DNA of 61,289 nucleotides from Pseudomonas defluvii (GCF_001695625.1 NZ_MBPN01000020.1:1-61289); one strand, 5' to 3'. Shown: positions 33,668 through 42,986, counted from the stretch's first letter. The notes: generated by a model from the letters alone, not told the origin. Numbers and translations: made by a program.

Positions 33668-35229
33668 TCTCGGAATCCGTAGTCGATCTGTCGCGCCTGC
33701 AATTTGCAGTCACCGCGATGTACCACTTTTTGTTTGTGCCCTTGACCCTGGGGCTGGCGTTTCTGCTAGCCATCATGGAGTCGGTCTATGTCATGACCGG
33801 CAAGCAGGTGTACAAGGACATGGTCAAGTTCTGGGGCAAGCTGTTCGGGATCAACTTTGCTCTGGGGGTAACCACCGGGCTGACGATGGAATTCCAGTTC
33901 GGCACCAACTGGGCTTACTACAGCCACTATGTGGGGGACATCTTTGGTGCGCCGCTGGCCATCGAGGGGCTGATGGCGTTCTTCCTCGAATCGACCTTCA
34001 TCGGCCTGTTCTTCTTTGGCTGGGACCGCCTGTCCAAGGTGCAGCATTTGGCCGTGACCTGGCTGGTAGCGATTGGCTCGAACATGTCGGCGCTGTGGAT
34101 TCTGATCGCCAACGGCTGGATGCAGAATCCGGTCGGCGCGGAGTTCAACTACGAAACCATGCGCATGGAGCTGACCGACTTCGGCGCCCTGCTGTTCAAC
34201 CCGGTGGCGCAGGTCAAGTTCGTCCACACCGTGGCGGCCGGCTATGTCACCGGGGCGATCTTCGTCCTGGCGATTTCCAGCTACTACCTGCTGAAGAAGC
34301 GTGACCTGGGCTTCGCCCGCCGCTCCTTCGCCATCGCCTCTGCCTTCGGCCTGGCCTCGATCCTCTCGGTCATCGTGCTGGGCGACGAGTCCGGCTACGA
34401 GATCGGCGACGTACAGAAGACCAAGCTGGCGGCCATCGAGGCCGAGTGGGAAACCCACCCCGCGCCGGCCGGTTTCACCCTGTTCGGCCTGCCCAACCAG
34501 GAGGAAATGCGTACCGACTACGCGGTGAAGATTCCCTACGCGCTGGGCTTGATCGCCACCCGTTCGCTGGATACCGAGGTCAAGGGCATCAAGCAGCTGG
34601 TGGCCGAGCATGAGCTGCGCATCCGCTACGGCATGCAGGCCTACGCGCTGCTGGAGCAGCTGCGTGGCGGCGACAAGAGCGCCGCGACCATTGCCGCGTT
34701 CGAGGCGGTCAAGCAGGACCTTGGCTACGGCCTGCTGCTGAAGAAGTACACCGCCAAGGTGGTGGACGCCAGCGAGGCGCAGATCAAGCAAGCCGCGCTG
34801 GACACCATCCCCAACGTGTTCAGCCTGTTCTGGACCTTCCGCATCATGGTCGCCTGCGGCTTCCTCATGCTGGCGCTGTTCGCCTGCGCCTTCTGGGCCT
34901 CGGCGCACAAGAACGAGGAGCGCAAGCCCTGGCTGCTGAAGTGGGCGCTGCTCAGCCTGCCGCTGCCATGGATCGCCGCGCAGACCGGCTGGTACGTGGC
35001 CGAGCATGGCCGCCAGCCCTGGTCCATCGGCGAGGTGCTGCCCACCCACCTGTCCGCTTCCAGCCTGTCGGCCGGCGACGTGTGGGGTTCGCTGACCGCG
35101 CTGATCGCCTTCTACAGCCTGCTGCTGGTGGTGGAGATGTACCTGATGATCAAGTTCGCCCGCCTCGGCCCGTCCAGCCTGCACACCGGGCGTTACCACT
35201 TCGAACAACAGCAGCCGGCCGCCGCCTGA
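33664..35229 (+). CDS. cydA: Cytochrome bd ubiquinol oxidase subunit I
   Basis: A 521-residue membrane subunit that binds haems b558, b595 and d and oxidises ubiquinol. Landmarks include [20 protein letters not shown] (axial His), the conserved [10 protein letters not shown] and a long Q-loop (residues 250-380). Its length matches the long-Q-loop type found in E. coli bd-I rather than the shorter cyanide-insensitive CioA. The ATG overlaps cydP. High-affinity oxygen use at low oxygen is the expected role. Confidence 0.96.
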   Translation: MISESVVDLSRLQFAVTAMYHFLFVPLTLGLAFLLAIMESVYVMTGKQVYKDMVKFWGKLFGINFALGVTTGLTMEFQFGTNWAYYSHYVGDIFGAPLAIEGLMAFFLESTFIGLFFFGWDRLSKVQHLAVTWLVAIGSNMSALWILIANGWMQNPVGAEFNYETMRMELTDFGALLFNPVAQVKFVHTVAAGYVTGAIFVLAISSYYLLKKRDLGFARRSFAIASAFGLASILSVIVLGDESGYEIGDVQKTKLAAIEAEWETHPAPAGFTLFGLPNQEEMRTDYAVKIPYALGLIATRSLDTEVKGIKQLVAEHELRIRYGMQAYALLEQLRGGDKSAATIAAFEAVKQDLGYGLLLKKYTAKVVDASEAQIKQAALDTIPNVFSLFWTFRIMVACGFLMLALFACAFWASAHKNEERKPWLLKWALLSLPLPWIAAQTGWYVAEHGRQPWSIGEVLPTHLSASSLSAGDVWGSLTALIAFYSLLLVVEMYLMIKFARLGPSSLHTGRYHFEQQQPAAA

Positions 35230-35239
35230 GGAGACAACC

Positions 35240-36379
35240 ATGTTCGACTATGAAAGCCTCAAGCTGATCTGGTGGGTGCTGGTTGGCGTGCTGCTGATCG
35301 GCTTCGCCCTGACCGACGGCTTCGACATGGGCGCCATGGCACTGATGCCCTTCGTCGGTAAAACCGACAATGAGCGGCGGGTGGCGATCAACACCATCGC
35401 GCCGCACTGGGATGGCAACCAGGTGTGGTTTATCACCGCCGGCGGCGCACTGTTCGCCGCCTGGCCGATGGTCTATGCGGTGGCGTTTTCCGGGCTGTAC
35501 TGGGCCATGCTGCTGGTGCTGTTTGCCCTGTTCTGCCGGCCGGTAGGCTTTGACTACCGCAGCAAGCTGGAAAACCAGAAGTGGCGCAACGCCTGGGACT
35601 GGGCCCTGTTCACCGGTGGCGCCGTACCGGCCCTGCTGTTTGGCGTGGCCTTCGGCAACCTGTTTCTGGGCCTGCCGTTCCGCCTCGACGAGTTGATGCG
35701 CTCCAGCTACGAAGGCTCGTTCTTCGGTTTGCTGCACCCGTTCGCCCTGCTCGCTGGCGTGGTCAGTTTGAGCATGCTGAGTATGCACGGCGGGGCTTGG
35801 CTGATGCTGCGTACCGATGCCGATCTGCATGCACGGTCCCGCGTGGCCACCCGCTTGTGCGCCCTGGTGTACCTGACGGCCTTTGCCGGTGCGGGCGCCT
35901 GGCTGGTAGCCTCGATTCCTGGGTTGACCCTGGCCGATGGGCTCAACACCGGTGGTGCGATCAACCCGCTGAGCAAACAGGTGGCGGTGGGTAACGCCGG
36001 CTGGCTGGCCAACTACAGCCACTACCCGCTGACGATCATCGCCCCGGTGCTGGGCTTTGCCGGCGCGTTGCTGGCCCTGCTCGGTGCCCAACTGAACCGC
36101 GCGGGCGTGGCCTTCCTCGGCAGTAGCCTGACGATTGTCGGCACCATCTGCACCGCCGGCTTTGCGCTGTTCCCGTTCGTGTTTCCATCGAGCCTCGATG
36201 CCGCCTCCAGCCTGACGGTATGGGACGCGGTCTCCAGCCAGAAGACCCTGGGCATCATGTTCATCGTGGCGTGCATTTTCGTGCCGCTGATCCTGGGTTA
36301 CACACTGTGGTGCTACACCCGCATGTGGGGACGCCTGACCAACAAGACCATCGAAGCCAACCCTCACGGGCTGTATTGA
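35240..36379 (+). CDS. cydB: Cytochrome bd ubiquinol oxidase subunit II
   Basis: A 379-residue membrane protein pairing with CydA. It opens with YESLKLIWWVLVGVLLIGFA and the conserved LTDGFDMG, and contains APHWDGNQVWFITAGGALFA, all typical of CydB. It lies 10 bases after cydA and is followed by cydX. Confidence 0.96.
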   Translation: MFDYESLKLIWWVLVGVLLIGFALTDGFDMGAMALMPFVGKTDNERRVAINTIAPHWDGNQVWFITAGGALFAAWPMVYAVAFSGLYWAMLLVLFALFCRPVGFDYRSKLENQKWRNAWDWALFTGGAVPALLFGVAFGNLFLGLPFRLDELMRSSYEGSFFGLLHPFALLAGVVSLSMLSMHGGAWLMLRTDADLHARSRVATRLCALVYLTAFAGAGAWLVASIPGLTLADGLNTGGAINPLSKQVAVGNAGWLANYSHYPLTIIAPVLGFAGALLALLGAQLNRAGVAFLGSSLTIVGTICTAGFALFPFVFPSSLDAASSLTVWDAVSSQKTLGIMFIVACIFVPLILGYTLWCYTRMWGRLTNKTIEANPHGLY

Positions 36380-36453
36380 TCCGAGCCTGTTCGGCGCAGG
36401 TCTGCCTTGCGCCGAACAGCACACCCGCCGCCCAACGCGGCAAGGAGAACATC

Positions 36454-36570
36454 ATGTGGTACTTCACCTGGATACTCGGCGTACTGTTGGCCTGCAGCTT
36501 CGGCATCATCAACGCCCTGTGGCTGGAAACCCACCAGAACCTTGATGAAGAGGTGACGGGTGACCAGTAA
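36454..36570 (+). CDS. cydX: Cytochrome bd small subunit CydX
   Basis: A 38-residue single-helix protein beginning MWYFTWILGVLLACSFGIIN, followed by ALWLE, the recognised CydX pattern. CydX stabilises the haems of the oxidase. AAGGAGA stands before the ATG. The stop overlaps the next start. Confidence 0.93.
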   Translation: MWYFTWILGVLLACSFGIINALWLETHQNLDEEVTGDQ

Positions 36571-36865
36571 GCCCCGTCCTTGGCTACAGCGCGGTTACAG
36601 CCGCGCTGTGTCGCTGCTGCTGGCGACACCGTTGACGTTGATTTTCCTGATCCACCCGGCGGTGATGCTGGACGCCGATGGCCACTACAGTCACCGGCTG
36701 ATCATGCTGAGCATGCTGGGTATCTCCAGCGGCTTCATTCATGGGGTGGGTTTTGACCCGCAAAGCCGGCTGTGGCGCAGTGTCTTCCATCCCCTGCTGG
36801 GATGGCTGCTGATGGGGCTGGGCTATGCCATCCTCTGGCAAGCCCGTGTTCAAGCCGTGGCTTAG
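36560..36865 (+). CDS. YbgE-like cyd operon membrane protein
   Basis: A 101-residue protein with three hydrophobic helices, starting at a GTG inside cydX. It has the position and character of YbgE (CydE-like) of the E. coli cyd operon: LLLATPLTLIFLIHPAVMLD; ISSGFIHGVGFDP; a third helix near the end. Function unknown. The stop overlaps that of the convergent regulator gene. Confidence 0.83.
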   Translation: MTSKPRPWLQRGYSRAVSLLLATPLTLIFLIHPAVMLDADGHYSHRLIMLSMLGISSGFIHGVGFDPQSRLWRSVFHPLLGWLLMGLGYAILWQARVQAVA

Positions 36866-37131
36866 GTGTACTTGGTAAAGATGGCGCGAACCTGGGCGAG
36901 TTTTTCCTGATTGCTCTGTTCAGGGCTGAGGATCGCGTCTTCCACCAGGCACACCAACATTTCCTGATAGGCCTTGTCGAGGGCCTTGCGTGCCGCACTA
37001 AACTGCTGGGCAACCGCTTCACACTCATCACCGCGCGTGATCATTGCCTGGATGCCGCGAACCTGCCCCTCGACGCGGGCCAGCCGCTTGAGGATGGCAT
37101 CCCTGCTCTTTGATTCTTGTTGTTTTATCAT
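36862..37131 (-). CDS. CsoR/CstR-family repressor, two-cysteine type
   Basis: An 89-residue all-helical DUF156 regulator with the signature LKRLARVEGQVRGIQAMI. The copper-type proteins use Cys-x-His-x3-Cys. Here Cys occurs in DECEAVAQQ and in EMLVCLVE, and the residue four before the second Cys is Glu, not His. That pattern fits persulphide-sensing CstR-like members better than copper or formaldehyde sensors. The ATG at 37131 is chosen over a longer reading without support. It is convergent with the cyd operon, whose promoter holds a matching palindrome. Confidence 0.85.
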   Translation of the reverse strand: MIKQQESKSRDAILKRLARVEGQVRGIQAMITRGDECEAVAQQFSAARKALDKAYQEMLVCLVEDAILSPEQSNQEKLAQVRAIFTKYT

Positions 37132-37289
37132 GTCTGAACTCTGTAATACGCCATAAGGTCGATACGCTGCTCTCCCTGAGCAACCCTTCAGGTTTTCTCC
37201 CGTGAATAACGCTGTTCGTAGTGGGTCGCATTTTCGGCCCGCCACTTTGCATGGCCGACAGTAACGTATCCAGCAAACGAAACCTGGTC

Positions 37290-37769
37290 TCAGGTCAACG
37301 CTTTGCCATTCAGGTGTCGCTCGCGCAGTTGCTGTTTCAGCCGCCGCACTGGCGGGGCATAGAGAAACCCAAACGACACGCTGTTTTTCCGGCCTTTTAT
37401 CGCGTGGTGCATCAGGTGGGCGCGGTACAGCCGCTTCAGGTATGGATGGCGCGGCCTGGGTCGCACCGGCCAGTGGCGGTGCACGATGCCGTCATGGATG
37501 ACGATATAGATCACACCAAACGCTGCTACGCCGGCACCGATCCACTGCAGCGGGTCATGGCCGGCGTTGCCCTCTGCGATCAGGCCGACGGCCACCAGTG
37601 CGAGGGCCAGCAGGTAAACGTCGTTGGTTTCCAGGGCGCCCAGGTGTTTTTCATGATGGGACCGGTGCAAAAACCAGCCCCAGCCATGCATGACGTACTT
37701 GTGCGCCAGGTAGCCGACACCTTCCATGGCCGTCAGGGTACAAAGGAATATCGCGAGGTGGGCAATCAT
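37290..37769 (-). CDS. CrtZ-like beta-carotene hydroxylase / sterol desaturase-family protein
   Basis: A 159-residue di-iron membrane hydroxylase with the His boxes of CrtZ: HKYVMHGW, HRSHHEKH, HDGIVHRHW and HLMHHA, and the ending VSFGFLYAPP. CrtZ adds 3-hydroxyl groups to beta-carotene, but no carotenoid genes (crtE, crtB, crtI, crtY) are in this window and most Pseudomonas lack them. The true substrate may be another lipid or hydrocarbon. It may share regulation with the adjacent repressor. Confidence 0.88.
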   Translation of the reverse strand: MIAHLAIFLCTLTAMEGVGYLAHKYVMHGWGWFLHRSHHEKHLGALETNDVYLLALALVAVGLIAEGNAGHDPLQWIGAGVAAFGVIYIVIHDGIVHRHWPVRPRPRHPYLKRLYRAHLMHHAIKGRKNSVSFGFLYAPPVRRLKQQLRERHLNGKALT

Positions 37770-37833
37770 AGGAAACAGGTGGCTCGGTAAACGTCGGCGT
37801 CAGGGTATGTGAACACTGGCCGACGGTCTAGGC

Positions 37834-38223
37834 TCACGGCTTGGAAAGCATTTCCCGATGCTTGCGCAGTTGCTCGATCATCTGCTCCATGTGTGCAATG
37901 GCCTTGTCGACTTTTTCCACGGAGTCGAGGTTCATCATGGGGCCTTGGTTCATCATCGAACCCTGGTTCATCCCCCCCATCATTTTGCCACCGCCCATGC
38001 AGCCGCCCATTTCGTACATGCCGTTACCCATGGCCTGCTGGTGAGCCTTCATCATTGCCTGACGCTCTTCAGGGGTTTTGCTGGCCATCCAGCGTTCGTG
38101 CATTGTGCGCATTTCGGTCATGTGCTGCTGCCACTGCTGGTCTGCGTCAGGCGGCGTTTGCGCGCCGACACCACAACTGACCAGTAACAACGCCAAACCA
38201 ACAACGGGGAGTGATCTGCTCAT
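37834..38223 (-). CDS. Methionine-rich lipoprotein
   Basis: A 129-residue protein with a lipoprotein signal (VVGLALLLVSCG, lipobox LVSC) and a very Met- and Gly-rich centre (MGGCMGGGKMMGGM, then MNQGPMM). Thioether-rich segments often bind Cu(I) in the periplasm. The C-terminal half is charged and helical. The ATG at 38223 is preferred to a TTG two codons upstream. An Anr-like box lies 63 bases upstream. Copper handling is an inference. Confidence 0.75.
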   Translation of the reverse strand: MSRSLPVVGLALLLVSCGVGAQTPPDADQQWQQHMTEMRTMHERWMASKTPEERQAMMKAHQQAMGNGMYEMGGCMGGGKMMGGMNQGSMMNQGPMMNLDSVEKVDKAIAHMEQMIEQLRKHREMLSKP

Positions 38224-38285
38224 GTTCAAACACCTTAACGGGTGGAGGTCGTTGTTTCACTCTAGGCCAACGTGCCCACTTGCGC

Positions 38286-38299
38286 TTGACTTGCATCAG
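38286..38299 (-). promoter_or_regulatory. Anr/FNR-like box
   Basis: TTGAC-TTGC-ATCAG, one mismatch from a common Anr site form. It lies 63 bases upstream of the Met-rich lipoprotein gene and 102 bases before the M24 gene, so either or both could be controlled. Confidence 0.5.
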
Positions 38300-38346
38300 G
38301 CAGATAGACACTTCGAGCACCTGGCCAAAAAAGCCGTCGCACCCAG

Positions 38347-38370
38347 CGCTATATAGATATTAATATAGCG
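38347..38370. promoter_or_regulatory. Perfect inverted repeat before the M24 gene
   Basis: CGCTATAT and ATATAGCG are separated by eight AT-rich bases (AGATATTA), 31 bases before the start at 38401. It overlaps possible -10 sequences and has the look of an operator. Regulator unknown. Confidence 0.45.
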
Positions 38371-38400
38371 AAACACCCTTATCAGGAAAGGAAGCCCTGC

Positions 38401-39060
38401 ATGAACGCACAAGCCAAGGAAGCCGTGGGCGAGGTCTACGACATCGAGGCCATGAAGTACGCGCAAGCCATGACCTGGCGTGCGATCGACACGCTGTCGG
38501 CATTGATCCGTCCCGGCATGCGCGAGTCCGAGGCTATTGCACTGGGCAAACAGGTGCTCGCCGAGTTGGAGATGCAACGCATCTGGCATCCGCTGTTGGT
38601 GCGTTTTGGCAGCAACACCCTGAAGATGTTCAAGGAGCGCTCCGAGGGTGACCCGGTGCTGGGTGAAGACGATATTTTCTTCATCGACATGGGTGCGGTA
38701 TGGCACGGGCACGAGGGCGACGCCGGGGCAACCTTCACCACCGGTACGGATGCGCAAATGGTGGCCTGCGCCGCTGCCGCCAAAACGCTGTTCGACACGG
38801 TGCAACAGCGTTGGGCCAATGAGCGCGTCGCGGGGCAGGAACTCTATCGCTACGCCGAGGAGCAAGCCGAGGCCATGGGCTGGCGCTTGAACCTGAACAT
38901 CAAGGGCCACCGTGTCAGCGATTTCCCGCATGCGATCTACCGGGGAGGCGACCTGGGGGATTTCGAGCGCTGCCCGAATGCCGGCCTGTGGATCCTTGAA
39001 ATCCAGATTGCCCACCCCGAAAAGCCTTATGGGGCATTTTACGAAGACCTGCTGGCCTGA
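38401..39060 (+). CDS. M24-fold (aminopeptidase P/MetAP-like) protein
   Basis: A 219-residue pita-bread-fold protein. Likely metal ligands are Asp in FFIDMGAV, Asp in HEGDAGATF, His in IKGHRVSDF and Glu in WILEIQIAH. It lacks the N-terminal domain of prolidases and is shorter than typical MetAP, so it may be a specialised peptidase or a non-peptidase member. It has its own promoter region with a perfect inverted repeat. Confidence 0.85.
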   Translation: MNAQAKEAVGEVYDIEAMKYAQAMTWRAIDTLSALIRPGMRESEAIALGKQVLAELEMQRIWHPLLVRFGSNTLKMFKERSEGDPVLGEDDIFFIDMGAVWHGHEGDAGATFTTGTDAQMVACAAAAKTLFDTVQQRWANERVAGQELYRYAEEQAEAMGWRLNLNIKGHRVSDFPHAIYRGGDLGDFERCPNAGLWILEIQIAHPEKPYGAFYEDLLA

Positions 39061-39076
39061 CACCCAGAACACAGGT

Positions 39077-39343
39077 ATGAACGAGAGAACCTACCCTTAT
39101 AAAGCCTGGCTGCTGACACGCAGCTTTCAGCCCCTGGAGATAGAGTTGGTCGCCAGGGGCTACATTGGCAGTGCGTACGATTGCACCGAAGCCGGTCGCA
39201 ACTACCACATCGAGGACTTGTACCCCTCGAAAGAGGCCGTCATCGCTTACGGTGAAAGACGCTTGGCGGAGCTGGCCGAAGAACTGGCAAAACAGAACCT
39301 CAACCTGGAAAAACGGCGCTGTGAACTGCTACGGCACAAGTGA
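39077..39343 (+). CDS. Small unknown protein
   Basis: An 88-residue soluble protein just downstream of the M24 gene. It has a mixed N-terminal half (YKAWLLTRSFQPLEIELVAR) and a charged C-terminal helix (RRLAELAEELAKQNLNLEKR). No family recognised. Probably cotranscribed with the M24 gene. Confidence 0.72.
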   Translation: MNERTYPYKAWLLTRSFQPLEIELVARGYIGSAYDCTEAGRNYHIEDLYPSKEAVIAYGERRLAELAEELAKQNLNLEKRRCELLRHK

Positions 39344-39467
39344 TCGCCAAACGCACTGAAGTGGCGTAATCAAGCGGTCGCGCTAGAGTGAAATGCGACG
39401 CTCTCTGCTCGGCGATCAACAACCGCGCTGCCTTGTCCCAGACAGGCTTCACGCGCAAGGAACCGCG

Positions 39468-40004
39468 ATGATTCCAGCTACCGCCTCCCTCCTCAGGCCG
39501 GCCTTGCCTTGCCCTCGCCGCCTGAAACCCGCCTCTCGTTATGCCAGACGGCTGGGTGTACCGCTGCTGATGCTGGCCGTGTGCGGCACCAGCATGGCGG
39601 CAGAAAAGAAAGACTTCTGGTACCTGCAGACCAGTGCCTATACCAAACACTGGAGCTACGACCCCGAACACAACAACAACCAGGAGCTGATCGGCCTGGA
39701 ACGCAATTATGCGGATTCGACCCTCTGGGGAATCACGACATTTCGTAACTCATTCTATCAACGCTCGTATTACGGCTACGTGGGAAAAACCTGGGAAAAC
39801 GACACCTGGCCAGTGTACGCCAAGCTCACCGGTGGGTTGATCTACGGCTACAAGGATGACTATCAGGACAAGATCCCGCTGAACCACCTGGGGATCGCCC
39901 CGGCAATCGTCCCTTCAGTTGGTGCGCATTTGGGCCCGGTGGGCGCGGAAGTGGTACTGCTCGGCACGGCGGCGATGATGATCAACGTCGGCTACCGCTT
40001 CTGA
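39468..40004 (+). CDS. Small outer-membrane beta-barrel protein
   Basis: A 178-residue exported protein with a long N-terminal region and a signal-like stretch (LGVPLLMLAVCGTSMAAEKK). The mature part alternates aromatic and polar residues and ends in INVGYRF, typical of outer-membrane barrels. Pseudomonas homologues are often mislabelled as glycerol-3-phosphate transporters; a barrel or lipid-A-modifying type fold is more likely. An AAGGA site supports the ATG at 39468. Confidence 0.78.
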   Translation: MIPATASLLRPALPCPRRLKPASRYARRLGVPLLMLAVCGTSMAAEKKDFWYLQTSAYTKHWSYDPEHNNNQELIGLERNYADSTLWGITTFRNSFYQRSYYGYVGKTWENDTWPVYAKLTGGLIYGYKDDYQDKIPLNHLGIAPAIVPSVGAHLGPVGAEVVLLGTAAMMINVGYRF

Positions 40005-40019
40005 GCACAACAGGTCGCA

Positions 40020-42596
40020 TCACAGGCCCCCGGCGCTGCTCCCCAACCATTCCGCCAACTGTTCGGGAGGCAACGGGCGGGTGAACAGGTAGCCCTGCCC
40101 CACTTCGCAACCTTGAATCTGAAGCAGCGCACGTTGCGCTTCGTTCTCCACACCTTCGGCTACCACGGTGAGGTTCAGACTCTCGCCAATGCGAATCACT
40201 GCGCGGGTCAGGGCCTGTGCGGCCGTGTCGTGCTCCATGTCATGGACGAAGCTCTTGTCCAGTTTGAGGGTGCTCAACGGAATGCGCCGCAAGTAGCTCA
40301 AGCTGGAATAACCGGTGCCGAAATCGTCCATCGCCAACTCAATGCCCAGCGCATGCAATTCGTGCAGGTTGAGCATGATGCTCGGGTTGGGATCGAGCAT
40401 GACGCTTTCGGTAATTTCCAGGGTCAGGTCATGGGGCTGTAGTGCGTATTGCTTGAGCGTGTCGATGATCTGCCGTGGCAGGTCGCGGTTATGGAAGTTG
40501 GTCGCTGACAGGTTCACCGATACCCCCGGCACCACCAAGCCCTCGCGGCGCCATTGAGCCAGTTGCCGACAGCTTTGCGTGAGCGCCCAATCGCTTAGCG
40601 CGCCAATCAAGCCGGACTCTTCAGCCAGTGGAATAAAGCGGGTCGGCGACACATGGCCAAAGACCGGGTCATGCCAGCGTGCCAGCGCCTCAACCCCCAA
40701 CAGGGCGCCCGTCTTCAGGTTCACCAATGGCTGGTAGTGCAGTTGCAGGCGCTGCCCCTGCAAGGCATTGCGCAGCGCGATTTCGAGGGTGAGGCGTTCT
40801 TGAGCAAGCTGGTTCATGTCGTTGCTGAAGAAACTGAAGCGACCACGCCCGTGGGTTTTCGCCTGGTACATGGCAAGGTCGGCACAATGCAGCAGGGTTT
40901 CCATATCCTGACCGTCATCCGGGTACTGGCTGATGCCAATGCTGGCGGACGGCATCAGGGTAATACCACCGATGTCACAGGGCATGGAAATCAATGCCTG
41001 CAGGCGCTCTACGGTATCGACAGCCTGGGCGGCGGTACAGGGGTTGAGGACGATGACGAACTCATCGCCCGACCAGCGCCCGATGATCTCGCTGTTGTAG
41101 GCATCGCTGCGCAAGCGCTCGGCGATCAGGCACAGCAGGTCATCGCCCGCCGGATGACCGAAGGAGTCATTGACCTGCTTGAAGCGGTCAAGGTCGATGA
41201 ACAGGACAGCCAGCGACTGATGGTTGCGCTCGGCGCTGGCAATCGCCTGGTCAGCATTGGCCAGCAGCAGATTTCGGTTGGGCAACCCGGTGAGGCTGTC
41301 GTAGAACGCCAACTGACGGATCTTCAGGCGCGCGCTATCACGCTCCAGGGCCAAGGCGCACAGGTGGGTACAGATCTGCACCAGCCGCTTGTGAAACTCA
41401 CTGGGGTCGCGCACTTCCCGATAATAGAAGGCGAAGGTACCAATCACCTGGCCTGCGCTGGTTTTGATCGGTGTCGACCAGCAGGCGCGCAATCCCAGAG
41501 GCAGTGGCAGGTGTTTATAGGGAGCCCAGAGCGGGTCGTTTTCAATATCACGCACGTGTACCGGCGAACCGATAAAGGCAGCCGTGCCACAGGAGCCGAC
41601 ATCGGGGCCAATCACCACACCGTCCAGCGCGCGTGCGAAACTCTGCGGCAGGCTTGGGCTGGCCAGCGGGCGCAGCATGCAGTGTTCATCGACACGCAGA
41701 ATCGAGGCAACCACCTCGGGCGCAATGCGCTCGACTTCGTTGCAGATCAGCGTCATCACTTCGGCCAGCGGTGCCTCACCCGCCATCGACTCCAGCGCCT
41801 TGCGCTGCAGCACTTCATGGATCTTGGCATCGGTGAGGTCGTTGACCACGCAGACGACGTGACTGAACGCACCCTGCCCATCAACAATAGGGTTGACCCG
41901 CAAGGCGCACAGCAGGGGCTGTTTATGCTTGCTGTAAAGCAGTTCTTCACTGCTGTAGGAGTTCCCGGTGTCCAGGTGTTCAAGCACCTCGCTCAAGGGC
42001 GTGATCTGGGCCTGCAGGCTGTTGAACAGTTGCATGAGCGGCTTGCCGAGCAACTCCTGCGGCGTGTAGCCAAACAGCCTGTGCACCGCGTCATTCGCAA
42101 ACAGCACACAGCCCTTGTGATCCGCCAGCACCAGCGCATTGTGCGAATGCTCGGCAAACAGCGAGATCAGCCGTGTACGCTCGTGTTCAAGGTGCTCCTG
42201 CTCGACACGGGCAGTGACATCGGCCGCGAACTGGACCACTTTGGCCACTCGCCCATCAGCCGCGAAGACCGCTTTATAGGTTGCGGCCAACCACAGCTGG
42301 CGACCATCAGCACTCGTGTACGGGTACTGGCCGCTGATGGCCTGCCCGTTCCTGAGGCTGCCCCATAGCCGATCACACGCCGAGACATCGCTCAGGCTGC
42401 TGGCGTATAGCATTCGATGGTGAAGGCCGCAGAGTTGCGCAGGTGAATAGCCGAAGAGTTTCAGGTAGAGGCCGTTGGCAGACAGCAGGGTGCCGTCGGG
42501 TGAAAACTCGGCAATCGCCAACGAGTCATCAAGGATGCTCAGCAGCGCCTTATGTTCCAACGTCGGGGGCAAGGGTTCGCTCGACAACAGGGACAT
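40020..42596 (-). CDS. PAS-PAS-GAF-GGDEF-EAL c-di-GMP turnover protein
   Basis: An 858-residue soluble sensor. Two PAS domains (about 20-140 and 145-270), one GAF (about 280-430), GGDEF (about 440-590) and EAL (about 600-850). The GGDEF signature reads RWSGDEFVIVL, so the first Gly is Ser. The EAL motif is intact (GVEALARW), as are later metal and catalytic segments (DDFGTGYSSL; VAEGVE). A c-di-GMP phosphodiesterase output is most likely. The start at 42596 has GAAGG upstream; a longer reading lacks support. Confidence 0.93.
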   Translation of the reverse strand: MSLLSSEPLPPTLEHKALLSILDDSLAIAEFSPDGTLLSANGLYLKLFGYSPAQLCGLHHRMLYASSLSDVSACDRLWGSLRNGQAISGQYPYTSADGRQLWLAATYKAVFAADGRVAKVVQFAADVTARVEQEHLEHERTRLISLFAEHSHNALVLADHKGCVLFANDAVHRLFGYTPQELLGKPLMQLFNSLQAQITPLSEVLEHLDTGNSYSSEELLYSKHKQPLLCALRVNPIVDGQGAFSHVVCVVNDLTDAKIHEVLQRKALESMAGEAPLAEVMTLICNEVERIAPEVVASILRVDEHCMLRPLASPSLPQSFARALDGVVIGPDVGSCGTAAFIGSPVHVRDIENDPLWAPYKHLPLPLGLRACWSTPIKTSAGQVIGTFAFYYREVRDPSEFHKRLVQICTHLCALALERDSARLKIRQLAFYDSLTGLPNRNLLLANADQAIASAERNHQSLAVLFIDLDRFKQVNDSFGHPAGDDLLCLIAERLRSDAYNSEIIGRWSGDEFVIVLNPCTAAQAVDTVERLQALISMPCDIGGITLMPSASIGISQYPDDGQDMETLLHCADLAMYQAKTHGRGRFSFFSNDMNQLAQERLTLEIALRNALQGQRLQLHYQPLVNLKTGALLGVEALARWHDPVFGHVSPTRFIPLAEESGLIGALSDWALTQSCRQLAQWRREGLVVPGVSVNLSATNFHNRDLPRQIIDTLKQYALQPHDLTLEITESVMLDPNPSIMLNLHELHALGIELAMDDFGTGYSSLSYLRRIPLSTLKLDKSFVHDMEHDTAAQALTRAVIRIGESLNLTVVAEGVENEAQRALLQIQGCEVGQGYLFTRPLPPEQLAEWLGSSAGGL

Positions 42597-42986
42597 GGCT
42601 GACCTTCTTTCCATAGAGCAACTAAACACTTGACCCGGCCGCTACCCATGGGGATAACCGTGGCGTACAGAATTCTAACAAACTCAAAAACACCATCATA
42701 TTGCCATCATCCTTTTGCCCCTTATCAAAGTCAATAAGTAGCAACGCCAAGCAGCCGTTCAAGCGCTGCATGGGCCACGCTGCACGGGCACGGCACACCG
42801 TGAACTTCACCCTGATAAAAGCCATTAAACGATTCATCAAAGATGGTATGTGCTGTTTCAAACAGGCATAACTACTGCGTTGCCGGAGTATGTTCCAAGG
42901 CCTGCAACTATACCCCGGAACATATATGACTGTTTGCAGATCAGTTGATGCATGCAACACCGCTCATCTGCCAGGGTCAAGCACCA
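42597..42986. other. Gap without a supported gene
   Basis: About 390 bases. A minus-strand open frame (42622-42960) has no ribosome binding site or recognisable product, so I do not call it. Confidence 0.4.

Noticed and set aside
40653..42368. 571-codon plus-strand frame antisense to the GGDEF/EAL gene
   Set aside because: Fully inside a well-supported gene on the other strand, with no start signal or family resemblance.
42622..42960. 112-codon minus-strand frame
   Set aside because: No ribosome binding site and irregular composition.
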